From assembly GCA_950054255.1 (NCBI GenBank), contig CATLOR010000001.1:519589-583588 (forward strand): 64,000 nucleotides of DNA, given 5' to 3'. Shown here piece by piece: positions 1-9,072 of this stretch. A program made the position numbers and the translations under genes. Numbering within the stretch: position 1 is the stretch's first letter; each line of letters begins with the position of its first letter. Origin of the DNA: an uncultured Rickettsiales bacterium. Lineage in GTDB: Bacteria > Pseudomonadota > Alphaproteobacteria > Micavibrionales > GCA-2720935. The notes below the pieces were generated by a model that saw only the letters and a program-made list of their open reading frames with translations, did no database searches and was not told where the DNA came from.

Positions 1-910
1 GTGTGTGATTGGCAATATCATCTTCTCCTATTAAGGGGATATCAATGATTTCATTATCGTGAATAGGAGAAAGTGTTGCAGAACCGTAAAGGGTTTTGAT
101 CCGTTCTGCATGTGCAACAGGTGTTGATAAAACTTTCGAGATATCACTGGTGATGTGGTTTCCGCCCACGGCAATTGAGGCCGTATGTACAAGGCGTCCT
201 TCTGAAAAGATTGCGATGTCACTCGTGCCGGCACCAATATCAATTAAGACAGCATTCATGTCACTTTCTTCTTCAGCTAAAGCGCCAAGACTTGAGGCAT
301 AGGCATTTAAGCAGAAGAATTGAATATCAACATGATTATTTTCAATAGCGTTTGCCAAATTAATGAGAGGCATGCTCGGAACGGCCAGCTCTAATGCTTT
401 TGTTTGGATCTTTTCTGCATTCATGCTCAAAGGGTTTTTGATATTGTCATTTCCATCAATCGTATATCCAAACGAGATCTTGTGGATCACTTCCATTGTG
501 TCAGGGATATCGTGATTTAAACAATTATTGTGAAGCTTATTAATATGATAATCACTAACCATATGCCCCTTTAAAGAGAGCTCTGATTTTGACGGATACG
601 AACGACAGTCTTTGGAGCTCACACTCACAATAACTTGGTCAAGTGGTGTTCCTCTTAAGTGGGAGCGAGCAGATTGTTCAGCGCTATGGATTGCTTGTCC
701 AATAGCGCGTTGTGCGAGGTCAACATCAATGACATTACCACCACGAACCCCTTTTGAGGCTTGGTGTCCCATACCAATGAGGCTTATCCCATCATTGGGG
801 TCAACTTTGGCGATTAAGCAGACGATTTTATTTGTGCCAATATCCAGCGCAGCAACGATTTTCTCGTTTTTATTTTGCGCGGGCGAATTCTTCTTTAATT
901 TGAGTAGCAT
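1..910 (-). CDS. ftsA: Cell division protein FtsA, partial (C-terminus beyond window)
   Basis: FtsA is the actin-like protein that tethers FtsZ to the inner membrane and recruits later divisome proteins. The frame is open from the ATG at 910 to the window edge, giving about 303 residues. The first nucleotide-binding motif of the actin fold is visible near residue 20 (AALDIGTNKIVCLIA), and a second phosphate-binding motif lies near residue 220 (LIDIGAGTSDIAIF). The region between them carries the FtsA-specific insert typical of the family. The gene starts 10 nt after ftsQ and is the last dcw gene visible; ftsZ would be expected just beyond the left edge. The start has no strong ribosome site of its own, so translational coupling to ftsQ is likely. 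Confidence 0.93.
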   Translation of the reverse strand, partial: MLLKLKKNSPAQNKNEKIVAALDIGTNKIVCLIAKVDPNDGISLIGMGHQASKGVRGGNVIDVDLAQRAIGQAIHSAEQSARSHLRGTPLDQVIVSVSSKDCRSYPSKSELSLKGHMVSDYHINKLHNNCLNHDIPDTMEVIHKISFGYTIDGNDNIKNPLSMNAEKIQTKALELAVPSMPLINLANAIENNHVDIQFFCLNAYASSLGALAEEESDMNAVLIDIGAGTSDIAIFSEGRLVHTASIAVGGNHITSDISKVLSTPVAHAERIKTLYGSATLSPIHDNEIIDIPLIGEDDIANHT

Positions 911-920
911 GTGTTTATTG

Positions 921-1766
921 TTATGGTTTTTTTGTTGGTTTCACAATGATGCGATCAGAGAATCGTAGATCTAATTTTATGATTCTTTTATTTAGAATAT
1001 CATCTTGATTAATTGAGTCATGAAGTTTTTGCAAGGCGTTTTCATTTTCTTGTGCAGGAAGCATAATTGTAATGCCTGTCTTTGAAATTAAATCCCATCG
1101 TCTATTTTCAATGCGAACAATTTTATCAATTTCTTGTAAAATATCAGGATATAGACTTAATGTTTTAAATAAGTCGAGTGCGTGTGCATTCGCGCCCTTT
1201 CCTTGAAGCAAAGGATAGGCACTAAACGGCTCTAGAGATTTGGCCGCAACCGTTTTCTCTTGTGTGATCACATATTTTCTACCAGCATTTTCCCACCGTG
1301 CAAGAGGCATGACTTCGATTAATTTTACATGGAGTGTATCGGGAAGCTTGCGTTGTACAATGACACGATGAACCCAAGGGATTTTTGTTTCTATGTCTGA
1401 GCGAATATCATCCAAAGGGAGTGTGAATGTTGATGTGTTTTTATAAGGGAGTAAAAGAGTCAGGAGGTTTTCCTCCGTTGTAATATTGCGTCCTTCAATC
1501 AAAATTTTATCTGTTTTGAAGCCTAAGCGCAAACTTGTGTCATGCAAGATATTAAGAGAGGTGTTTTTTATATGAACCCCTGTATCACTGAGGGTGAAAA
1601 AACAAAATAAGATAAAAAGAGTGATAATGGTTTTTAGTAATTTTTGTGCCTGTGAACCAAGTTGTCTGTAGGCATGAATAAAGAAAATAGTTTGTAAAAC
1701 ATCAACCCATTTCGTTGATTTTGAGTTTTTTCTTTTACGAGAAGTGCGTCTGGTTGTTTTTGCCAT
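921..1766 (-). CDS. ftsQ: Cell division protein FtsQ
   Basis: FtsQ is a bitopic inner-membrane protein that links early and late divisome components. A basic cytoplasmic tail (residues 1-40, rich in K and R) is followed by one membrane segment at about 43-59 and a POTRA-type region at about 82-160 containing the pattern I-L-I-E-G-R-N-I-T. The rest is the periplasmic FtsQ domain. I chose the ATG at 1766, two bases after the murB stop, because a GGGGAA element precedes it. An in-frame TTG 33 nt upstream inside murB is less convincing. In many relatives a ddl gene lies between murB and ftsQ; here they abut. Confidence 0.88.
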   Translation of the reverse strand: MAKTTRRTSRKRKNSKSTKWVDVLQTIFFIHAYRQLGSQAQKLLKTIITLFILFCFFTLSDTGVHIKNTSLNILHDTSLRLGFKTDKILIEGRNITTEENLLTLLLPYKNTSTFTLPLDDIRSDIETKIPWVHRVIVQRKLPDTLHVKLIEVMPLARWENAGRKYVITQEKTVAAKSLEPFSAYPLLQGKGANAHALDLFKTLSLYPDILQEIDKIVRIENRRWDLISKTGITIMLPAQENENALQKLHDSINQDDILNKRIIKLDLRFSDRIIVKPTKKP

Positions 1767-1768
1767 GT

Positions 1769-2719
1769 TTAGCGTTCCCCAATACGTTTTACTTCCCAAC
1801 GAAGAGAATATCCCAATGTGTCTAAGACTTTTTGCCTTACAGCTTCTCCTAAGTCTTCAAGATCACTTGCGGTGGCTGTGCCTGTGTTGATCATAAAGTT
1901 ACGATGTTTGGGGGACATCATCGCTCCTCCAACTTCAATCTGATCGGCCCCAGAACGGACAATCATTTCCCATGCTTTCATATGGTCAAGACCAAGAGAT
2001 TTACATTCCTCTTGTGTGGGATTTGCAAAAGTTGAACCACTGGTTTTTTCGGTAATAGGTTGTGTGTCTTGCCTCTTTTGTTTAATCGCTCTGATTTGTT
2101 CTTTTAAAATTTCAGGATCTTCGTGATGGGATGCGTTTAAATGTGCTTCTAAAACGATCATATCATCACTCACATCTGTGTGCCGATATCCCATATTCAG
2201 ATCAGCGGCTGTGTATGTTTTTCTAATCCCTTTTTTTGTGAGAATAACAGCGTGATCTAACACATCTTTTGTTTCTGTACCATAAGCGCCAGCATTCATT
2301 TTAACCGCGCCCCCAATTGTACCTGGAATGCCACTTAGGAAGTCCAATCCAGCAAGCCCTTCTTTTGCACAAAAACTTGCAACATTGACGTCGAGTGCAA
2401 AAGCACCTGCTTTAATTTTTAAATCTTTTGTTTTTTCAATATAAGAAAAAGCCTTACCAAGTTTAATAGTGACCCCCCGGATCCCGCCATCACGGATAAT
2501 AATATTCGAGCTCGCGCCTAATAAAGTGAGGGGAATTTCTTGAGGCATATTTTGTAAAAACAAAACCAGATCTTCTTCATCAGCAGGTTTAAATAAAAGA
2601 TCAGCATTGCCTCCTACTTTAAACCAACTTGTCGGTGCTAGAGGTGCATTTTGTCGCAATGATCCTTTAAATGAAGAGGCGCGTTTTTCTAAAAATGAGA
2701 AATCATATGCGTGTGCCAT
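1769..2719 (-). CDS. murB: UDP-N-acetylenolpyruvoylglucosamine reductase MurB
   Basis: MurB is the FAD- and NADPH-dependent enzyme that reduces UDP-GlcNAc-enolpyruvate to UDP-MurNAc. FAD-binding motifs are present in order: SWFKVGGNADLLF near residue 31, LGASSNIIIRDGG near 68, and SGIPGTIGGAVKMNAGAYG near 130. The C-terminal substrate domain contains SGSTFANP with the catalytic serine and the HRNFMINTG segment. The 316 residues match the short type II MurB of alphaproteobacteria. Its start abuts the murC stop with no gap, so the two are probably translationally coupled. Confidence 0.95.
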   Translation of the reverse strand: MAHAYDFSFLEKRASSFKGSLRQNAPLAPTSWFKVGGNADLLFKPADEEDLVLFLQNMPQEIPLTLLGASSNIIIRDGGIRGVTIKLGKAFSYIEKTKDLKIKAGAFALDVNVASFCAKEGLAGLDFLSGIPGTIGGAVKMNAGAYGTETKDVLDHAVILTKKGIRKTYTAADLNMGYRHTDVSDDMIVLEAHLNASHHEDPEILKEQIRAIKQKRQDTQPITEKTSGSTFANPTQEECKSLGLDHMKAWEMIVRSGADQIEVGGAMMSPKHRNFMINTGTATASDLEDLGEAVRQKVLDTLGYSLRWEVKRIGER

Positions 2720-4111
2720 TTAACAATCCTCCATCATTTGGGGAAGATCATAAGCAAGCTTTGTGATATCGCCGGCGCCAAAACAAATAACTTGGTCGCC
2801 TTCACCGACTTTATCTTTTAATAAAGCAGGTAGTGTTGACCAGTCTGATAAGGCTTGCACATCTTTATGTCCTGCGACTTGGATGGAATGTACAAAATGG
2901 TCTTGGTCTAGACCGTTTATCGGTGTTTCCCCTGCGGCATAAATATCTGTAATGATGACACTATCCGCGTCATTGAAACAGGTGCAAAATTCATCAAATA
3001 AATCACGTAAGCGTGTATAGCGATGCGGCTGCATGACGGCGACGATTTTGCTGTTCGGTTTAGCGCGCCGCGCGGCATTTAAAACAGCATTAATCTCAAC
3101 AGGGTGATGACCGTAGTCATCAATGATTGTGATACCATTGACAGTGGCGACATGTGTGAAGCGCCTTTTAACACCAACGAATTTTTCTAACGCCTTGACC
3201 ATGATTTCAGGGGCAATCTCTAATTGATCTGCAATCGCGCAAGCAATCAAGGAGTTTTGCACATTGTGATCTCCCATCATGGGTAGAAAGACATCATGTA
3301 AGAGCGTGCCGTTTTTGAGTTTTAAATCAAAATAAATGCCTTTGTCGTTGTAACGAAGATAGGTGGCTCTGTAGTCAGATTGAGGTGAAAATCCATAAGT
3401 AATCACTTTTTTTGCAGGTAAATCAGGGATCATGGATTGTACGATTGGATGATCTAGACACATAATCGCCATGCCGTAAAATGGTACATTTTGTAAGAAT
3501 TTTTTATAAGCCAGTTTTGTATCTTCAAAACTCGCATAATGATCCATATGTTCAGGATCAATATTTGTGACACAGGCAATAACAGAAGGGAGTTTTGTAA
3601 ATGTACCATCACTTTCATCAGCTTCTGCGACCAACCAATCACCTTGTCCTAATTTTGTGTTGGAATTATAAGCATTAATAATACCGCCATTAATAACAGT
3701 AGGATCAAGATTGGCTTCTTCTAACATCGCCCCAACAAGTGAGGTTGTTGTCGTCTTGCCATGCGTGCCAGCAATAGCAATCGACCATTTCATGCGCATC
3801 AATTCAGCCAACATCGAGGCACGTCTTAAGATAGGCAATCTGTTTGCTTCTGCTTGGTGTATTTCTGGGTTGTTCTTGGGAATAGCACTTGAAACTACAA
3901 CGGCGCTTACATCATTAATATTTTCAGCGTGATGGCCAACAAAAGTTTTAATGCCTAAGGCATTTAAACGTTGTGTATTTGAAGAGGATTTTAAATCAGA
4001 TCCTTGAACTTTATAGCCTAAATTATGAAGGATTTCAGCTAATCCACTCATGCCAATACCGCCGATCCCGACGAAATGAATTAGACCTATATCAAAAGGA
4101 AGTGATTTCAT
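2720..4111 (-). CDS. murC: UDP-N-acetylmuramate--L-alanine ligase MurC
   Basis: MurC adds L-alanine to UDP-MurNAc, the first amino acid of the peptidoglycan stem. The N-terminal Rossmann motif HFVGIGGIGMSGLAEIL lies at residues 12-28. The ATP-binding P-loop AIAGTHGKTTTTSL is near 112. The central ligase motif TNIDPEHMDHY is near 190, and the C-terminal domain holds DDYGHHPVEI and the QPHRYTR segment. The length of 463 residues is normal. Unlike the MurF homologue in this operon, all signature residues look intact. The start overlaps the murG stop by 4 nt (ATGA). Confidence 0.97.
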   Translation of the reverse strand: MKSLPFDIGLIHFVGIGGIGMSGLAEILHNLGYKVQGSDLKSSSNTQRLNALGIKTFVGHHAENINDVSAVVVSSAIPKNNPEIHQAEANRLPILRRASMLAELMRMKWSIAIAGTHGKTTTTSLVGAMLEEANLDPTVINGGIINAYNSNTKLGQGDWLVAEADESDGTFTKLPSVIACVTNIDPEHMDHYASFEDTKLAYKKFLQNVPFYGMAIMCLDHPIVQSMIPDLPAKKVITYGFSPQSDYRATYLRYNDKGIYFDLKLKNGTLLHDVFLPMMGDHNVQNSLIACAIADQLEIAPEIMVKALEKFVGVKRRFTHVATVNGITIIDDYGHHPVEINAVLNAARRAKPNSKIVAVMQPHRYTRLRDLFDEFCTCFNDADSVIITDIYAAGETPINGLDQDHFVHSIQVAGHKDVQALSDWSTLPALLKDKVGEGDQVICFGAGDITKLAYDLPQMMEDC

Positions 4112-5217
4112 AGTTTCTTTATAACGCTTATAACCAATTTTGCAAGATTTTCAGCAGCATCAGGGTGGCCACATTTTTTCGCATTATGCGCGGTGGTTTT
4201 TAATTTCTCTGGTAAATGCATAAGCGTTTCAATTTGTTTGCTCAAAGCTTCTGTTGTAAACCCATCTTCAACCATGAGCCAACCTGCATCATTTTCGACG
4301 AGAGCATTTGCATTTATTTTTTGCTGTTGATCTTTGTGAACCATTAAAGGCACAAAAATAGCAGGACGACCAATGACAGCGATTTCAGCAACGGTTGAAG
4401 CGCCAGAGCGACAAATAATTAAATGCGATTGTGCAATTTCTTCTGCGATATTTGTTATAAAAGAAGAGAGAGAAACAGTTACAGAAATATCATGATAACG
4501 CGCTCTGACCGTTTCAATATCTTCCGCGCGGCATTGTTGTACAATATGAAGTCTTTTTTGTAATGTTTCTGGAAGTAAAGCAATAGCGTCTGGCACAATT
4601 TCGCTAAAGATATGCGCTCCTTGTGAGCCACCTGTCACAAGTAAACGAAAAGCACCATCTTCTTTGGGGCGACGATAAGGTGTTTTTGCATGATCTAAAA
4701 TAACAGGGCGCACAGGGTTGCCTGTCATACAAATTTTTTGCTTATCTGCATTGTTAATATTTTGGATATTAGGAAGAGAGGTGGCAATGGCTGTGGCTTT
4801 TTTCTTTAACATCTTATTGGCAACACCAAGTGTTCCATTTTGCTCGTGAATAATGGTTTTAAAGCCTAAAATTTGAGCCATCTTCATAATGGGAAATGAA
4901 GGATAACCACCAAATCCGATGACAATGTGAGGGCGATATCTCAATAAAATGAAAAAGGATTGCATGAGCCCAAAACAAAGGAAAAAGAGTGTTTTGATTT
5001 TCCCTAAAAGACCTCTTTTTATCGTGGCAGACAAAACAACATGTTTCGGATCATCTTTTAATTGATTTTCGTAATTTTCACCGCGCATATCTGTGACAAG
5101 ATGAACATCATACCCTTTTTCTTTCAAACAAACACCAAGTGCTTCTGCGGGGAATAGGTGGCCTCCTGTACCGCCAGCGGCTAGAAAAATGGGTTTTGCT
5201 CTTTGTGATCTGGACAT
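4108..5217 (-). CDS. murG: UDP-GlcNAc: lipid I GlcNAc transferase MurG
   Basis: MurG transfers GlcNAc from UDP-GlcNAc to lipid I to form lipid II on the inner face of the cytoplasmic membrane. The first Rossmann domain opens with LAAGGTGGHLFPA near residue 12, the signature glycine loop. It also carries GFGGYPSFP near 100 and HEQNGTLG near 127. The second domain has VTGGSQGA near 192 and the donor-binding RSGASTVAE near 270. The 369 residues fit GT28 family members. It sits between ftsW and murC with 2 nt and a 4-nt overlap respectively. Confidence 0.96.
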   Translation of the reverse strand: MSRSQRAKPIFLAAGGTGGHLFPAEALGVCLKEKGYDVHLVTDMRGENYENQLKDDPKHVVLSATIKRGLLGKIKTLFFLCFGLMQSFFILLRYRPHIVIGFGGYPSFPIMKMAQILGFKTIIHEQNGTLGVANKMLKKKATAIATSLPNIQNINNADKQKICMTGNPVRPVILDHAKTPYRRPKEDGAFRLLVTGGSQGAHIFSEIVPDAIALLPETLQKRLHIVQQCRAEDIETVRARYHDISVTVSLSSFITNIAEEIAQSHLIICRSGASTVAEIAVIGRPAIFVPLMVHKDQQQKINANALVENDAGWLMVEDGFTTEALSKQIETLMHLPEKLKTTAHNAKKCGHPDAAENLAKLVISVIKKL

Positions 5218-5219
5218 GG

Positions 5220-6407
5220 CTAGCTCACCTTCCCTGAAACAGGCATTGATTTCCCAAATGATCCTTCATAAAGAGGACGGATCGACTTAATCCCTGAGAA
5301 GTTTGGTTTTTTACGGGTGAGTCCTAAGATAAATCCAAAAGTAATTCCCATTGATAGGAGTGAAGACCCTCCGTAACTGACAAAAGGCAATGTCATACCT
5401 TTTGTCGGTATCATATGAAGCGAAGACATCATATGAATCATTGTTTGTCCTGCAAATAAAGTAATTAAGCCTCCGACACTTAAGAGAATAAAAAGATTGT
5501 TAAGTTGAACGGTTTTCATGATTGCACGCGCCATAATAAAAACAAATAATCCGATTAATAGAAGTGTTAATAGTAACCCCATTTCTTCTCCAGATACAGC
5601 AAAAATAAAATCAGCATGCGCATCTGGTAGATGCATTTTATTCACGCCTTCACCAGGACCAACGCCAAAAAAGCCACCATGTGCAAAGGAGTCTAATGAT
5701 TTACGAATTTGAAACGTATCGCCTGAGGCAGGATCAAAGAAGCGATCGATCCGACTTGTAACGTGAGGAAGGTTTAAATAAGCCCATACCCCTAAACATA
5801 AAAGGCCCCCACCACCAATCAGCATAAAGCTAATAGGAAGGCCTGCGAGAAAGATTTGAGCACCCAGCATGAGAGAGGTTAAAACAGTCATTCCAAAATC
5901 TGGTTGTGACATGAATAAGGCAACAATTAAAAAATATGTTCCAGCGAGGATTTTATAATTATGGCGTGCATTATTTTTTTCATAGCTTTGTGTTAAAAGC
6001 CACGCTGAAAATAAAGCAAAACAAGGTTTCACAAATTCCGAAGGTTGAATTGAAAATCCTAAAATATAAAGCCATCTTGTTGCCCCTTTGGCTGCAGACC
6101 CCATAATCAGAGTTAAGGCAACAGCCACTAAAGAGCCAATCAATCCTATGAGTGCAACACGCCTTATATTTTTCTCACATAATAAGGAAATGCCAAACAT
6201 TAACCCAAGAGATAGGACTAAAAAAAGGAGATGTTTATTAATGAAATGAAAAGAAGATAAATTCAAAAGTTCTGCAACAGCAGGGCTAGCCGCAGCGACT
6301 AAAAAACATCCAGAGAGTGATAAAATAAGAATAGCAGACAACAAGATACGATCGACGGTCCACCACCACTTCCCAATCAGAGAACGATCTGTTCTTGCTA
6401 TTAACAT
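5220..6407 (-). CDS. ftsW: SEDS peptidoglycan polymerase FtsW
   Basis: FtsW is the septal peptidoglycan glycosyltransferase of the SEDS family, partner of the transpeptidase FtsI. About ten hydrophobic segments run through the 395 residues. Recognisable SEDS features are WLYILGFSIQPSEFVKP near residue 112, the loop with GGFFGVGPGEG near 243, the HADFIFAVSGEE segment near 265 and the C-terminal PFVSYGGSS near 340. In most alphaproteobacterial dcw clusters murD lies directly upstream; here mraY is upstream with only 7 nt between. Confidence 0.96.
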   Translation of the reverse strand: MLIARTDRSLIGKWWWTVDRILLSAILILSLSGCFLVAAASPAVAELLNLSSFHFINKHLLFLVLSLGLMFGISLLCEKNIRRVALIGLIGSLVAVALTLIMGSAAKGATRWLYILGFSIQPSEFVKPCFALFSAWLLTQSYEKNNARHNYKILAGTYFLIVALFMSQPDFGMTVLTSLMLGAQIFLAGLPISFMLIGGGGLLCLGVWAYLNLPHVTSRIDRFFDPASGDTFQIRKSLDSFAHGGFFGVGPGEGVNKMHLPDAHADFIFAVSGEEMGLLLTLLLIGLFVFIMARAIMKTVQLNNLFILLSVGGLITLFAGQTMIHMMSSLHMIPTKGMTLPFVSYGGSSLLSMGITFGFILGLTRKKPNFSGIKSIRPLYEGSFGKSMPVSGKVS

Positions 6408-6414
6408 TATACTC

Positions 6415-7503
6415 CTATCGTAGTTTTAATGTTGAAAGACCAATGAGGGCTAGGATGAGAGCGATGATCCAAAATCTGACAACAACCTTTGTTTCTGGCC
6501 ATCCTTTTTTCTCGAAATGATGGTGAATTGGTGCCATGAGAAAGACACGTTTGCCACGTAATTTAAAAGAGGCAACTTGAATCATGACAGATAAAGTTTC
6601 AACAACGAATAATCCTCCAATAATTGCCAGTACGATTTCATGTTTTGTCATTACAGCCATAATACCTAACAATCCACCCATGGATAAAGATCCCGTATCG
6701 CCCATAAAAACTTCTGCTGGGGGCGCATTATACCATAGAAACCCTAAGCCAGCACCGATTAGGGCTCCACAAATAATAGCGAGTTCACCAACACCTTTCA
6801 CAAAATGAAGCTGAAGATAATCTGCAAATACGGCATGTCCGACAAGATAGGTGATAATTCCAAAGCAAGCAGTTGTGATCATAATCGCTCCAATAGCAAG
6901 CCCATCTAATCCATCTGTTAAATTAACAGCATTTGCAGAGCCAACAGTCACCAACATACAAAAAGGGATATATAAGATGCCTAAATTAATCACAAAATCT
7001 TTAAAGAAAGGAAATGTTAAAATCGTTTGCAAATCACTTCCTTGGTTAATCACTGTAATAGCGTATGAAGCACCCCCTGCGATTGCAAATTGTAGGAAGA
7101 GGCGAATACGCCCAGATAGACCATCTGTATTCTTTTTCACGAGTTTTAAATAATCATCAATAAACCCAATAGCTCCATAACCAATAAAAACAGCCAAGCT
7201 TATCCAGATAAAAGGATTGCGTAGATTACACCATAAAAGAATGGATATGATTACAGCGATGAAAATCATAATCCCGCCCATGGTCGGTGTCCCTTGTTTG
7301 GCGAGATGTGTTTCGGGGCCATCTGTTCGAATAGGTTGCCCACTTCCTTGTTTGCTTTTTAACCAACGAATGATCGCAGGCCCTGAAATGAGAGAAATGA
7401 TAAGTGCCGTCATTAAGGCGCCACCTGTTCTAAATGTAATGTAATTGAATAAATTAAAGACGATCCATTGATCACTAAAATGAATAAGAAATTCATATAA
7501 CAT
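6415..7503 (-). CDS. mraY: Phospho-MurNAc-pentapeptide translocase MraY
   Basis: MraY transfers phospho-MurNAc-pentapeptide to undecaprenyl phosphate to make lipid I. It is a polytopic protein with about ten membrane segments. The family motifs are clear: [11 protein letters not shown] near residue 72, the aspartate pair in [13 protein letters not shown] near 110, [10 protein letters not shown] near 195, the FMGDTGSL loop near 268, and the histidine triad [14 protein letters not shown] near 325. Length (362 residues) is standard. It follows murF after a 29-nt gap. Confidence 0.97.
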   Translation of the reverse strand: MLYEFLIHFSDQWIVFNLFNYITFRTGGALMTALIISLISGPAIIRWLKSKQGSGQPIRTDGPETHLAKQGTPTMGGIMIFIAVIISILLWCNLRNPFIWISLAVFIGYGAIGFIDDYLKLVKKNTDGLSGRIRLFLQFAIAGGASYAITVINQGSDLQTILTFPFFKDFVINLGILYIPFCMLVTVGSANAVNLTDGLDGLAIGAIMITTACFGIITYLVGHAVFADYLQLHFVKGVGELAIICGALIGAGLGFLWYNAPPAEVFMGDTGSLSMGGLLGIMAVMTKHEIVLAIIGGLFVVETLSVMIQVASFKLRGKRVFLMAPIHHHFEKKGWPETKVVVRFWIIALILALIGLSTLKLR

Positions 7504-7532
7504 GATGTGTCACAGCTCCTTCTAGAGAATAG

Positions 7533-9059
7533 TTAGCCATCATTTGCAGTGCTTGCCAAACGCCATAAATGTGAAGGCATATCGCTGATTGCTTGGTTGC
7601 TTGCTTTTTCTGCATTATTGCGCTGTGCTTGATGGTCAAATTGCATTTTTTCTAGGGCTTTTAGAACATGCCATAGTTGATTGTTAATATTGCCTTTTAC
7701 TAGAATAGTATCGCCATCTCTGATGATTTCGGGAAGCTCTTTCACAAGGTCTTTATAAGAAGCAAAATGATTCTTTCCTAAATAGGGGTGCGTGTCTGGG
7801 CTGACTGTATATACGGCGTGAACGCCTGCGAAATCGAGCAAAGTTTCAATTGTTTCAAAAATATCAGCGCCTTTATCTGGAAGGTCTGGTAAATCCCCTA
7901 AAATAACGATCTTACGACCACCTGAGCCGATTGATTGTTTTGCAAGCTGTAAAAGTGATTTTTCAATTGATATTGGACAGAAATGCAAAGTTTCATCAAT
8001 GACGGTAACAGGATTCATATTGTCACTTAAGGCGAAAGAACGACGTTTGCCTCGTCCATTAATTTCATGAATTTTTTCAATATTTTTCACTGCGTAAGAA
8101 AGGCTCGCACCTGTTGCTAATACGCCTAATAAAGTTGCAAGTAAATTATCAACCATATGACGTCCTTCAAGAGGAAGGAAAACAACGAGGCGTTCACCCA
8201 ATATTTCAAGCGTTACTTTTTGACCATGGCGTCCATTTGTAGCAGCATGATCGACAATATCAATTAAGCGCGCATGAGCATGACGACTGCCACCAAAACC
8301 CCAAACGCGTCGAATGCCTTTTGTACGTGCCGCTGCGACAAGGGTTGGGTAATGAGGACAATCTGCATTAGCAATGACAGTTCCCTCATGATCCATGGTT
8401 TCAAAGATATTACAAAATTCTTTCGTCATTTCTTCTAATGAAGAGAAATGATCATGTGTTGTTTCAAAAACATTTGTGACAATAGCAATTGATGGTTTTG
8501 TTTGTTGAGCGAAAGCAAAAGACTCACCAAAACGTTCAATGCCTAATTCATATAAACCAAATTTAGAATTTGGATGTGTGTTTGCTAGAGAAAGAGCAAG
8601 ACTTAAATGTGTACTTAAATGCGCTGATTGAGCAGAATGCACAACGCCTTGACGGTTAAGAGCTGTTCCTAACATAGAGCGCACACAAGATTTACCAACA
8701 CTACCGGTAATTGCAATTGTGTGCATGTTTTCTGCGCGTAGACGTGCAATCGCAGCGAGATCCAATAATGCTTTATAAGCATCTTCTACAATTAGAAAAG
8801 GAATTTTTCTTTGAAATTTTTCTGGAACGGCTTCTACAATAATAGCAGAGGCGCCTTTTCTCATTGCCTCAATAATACCAACTTCATCATACATATCGAG
8901 ATGAATATATAGATCACCTGCTGTGACACTTTGAGAAGATGCAGCCACCCCACTCGCAACCCATTGTTGTGTGCTAATGCCATTTGTAATGGCTTCGGCT
9001 TCACCTGCTGTCCAAAGCATCGGCGCTGTAAAAACTTTATTATTTAGGATCGCATTCAT
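7533..9059 (-). CDS. murF: Highly divergent MurF-like ligase
   Basis: By position and overall pattern this is MurF, which joins D-Ala-D-Ala to UDP-MurNAc-tripeptide. The three-domain Mur ligase plan is followed over 508 residues. Several usual signatures are changed. The P-loop reads TGSVGKSCVRSM (S instead of T after GK) near residue 118. The segment SSLEEMTKEFCNIF aligns with the usual GSLEGVARAKAEIF, putting F where the carbamylated lysine sits. DETLHFCPISI replaces the common DDSYNANPASM motif. A C-terminal VLVKG-like end (ILVKGN) remains. From sequence alone it could be a fast-evolving MurF or one with altered substrate or lost activity. It lies between murE and mraY in the expected slot. 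Confidence 0.7.
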   Translation of the reverse strand: MNAILNNKVFTAPMLWTAGEAEAITNGISTQQWVASGVAASSQSVTAGDLYIHLDMYDEVGIIEAMRKGASAIIVEAVPEKFQRKIPFLIVEDAYKALLDLAAIARLRAENMHTIAITGSVGKSCVRSMLGTALNRQGVVHSAQSAHLSTHLSLALSLANTHPNSKFGLYELGIERFGESFAFAQQTKPSIAIVTNVFETTHDHFSSLEEMTKEFCNIFETMDHEGTVIANADCPHYPTLVAAARTKGIRRVWGFGGSRHAHARLIDIVDHAATNGRHGQKVTLEILGERLVVFLPLEGRHMVDNLLATLLGVLATGASLSYAVKNIEKIHEINGRGKRRSFALSDNMNPVTVIDETLHFCPISIEKSLLQLAKQSIGSGGRKIVILGDLPDLPDKGADIFETIETLLDFAGVHAVYTVSPDTHPYLGKNHFASYKDLVKELPEIIRDGDTILVKGNINNQLWHVLKALEKMQFDHQAQRNNAEKASNQAISDMPSHLWRLASTANDG

Positions 9060-9072
9060 TGTTTTTTTGTTC

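Noticed and set aside
1767..1799. TTG start at 1799 for ftsQ
   Set aside because: It would lie inside murB; the ATG at 1766 has a better ribosome site and directly follows the murB stop.
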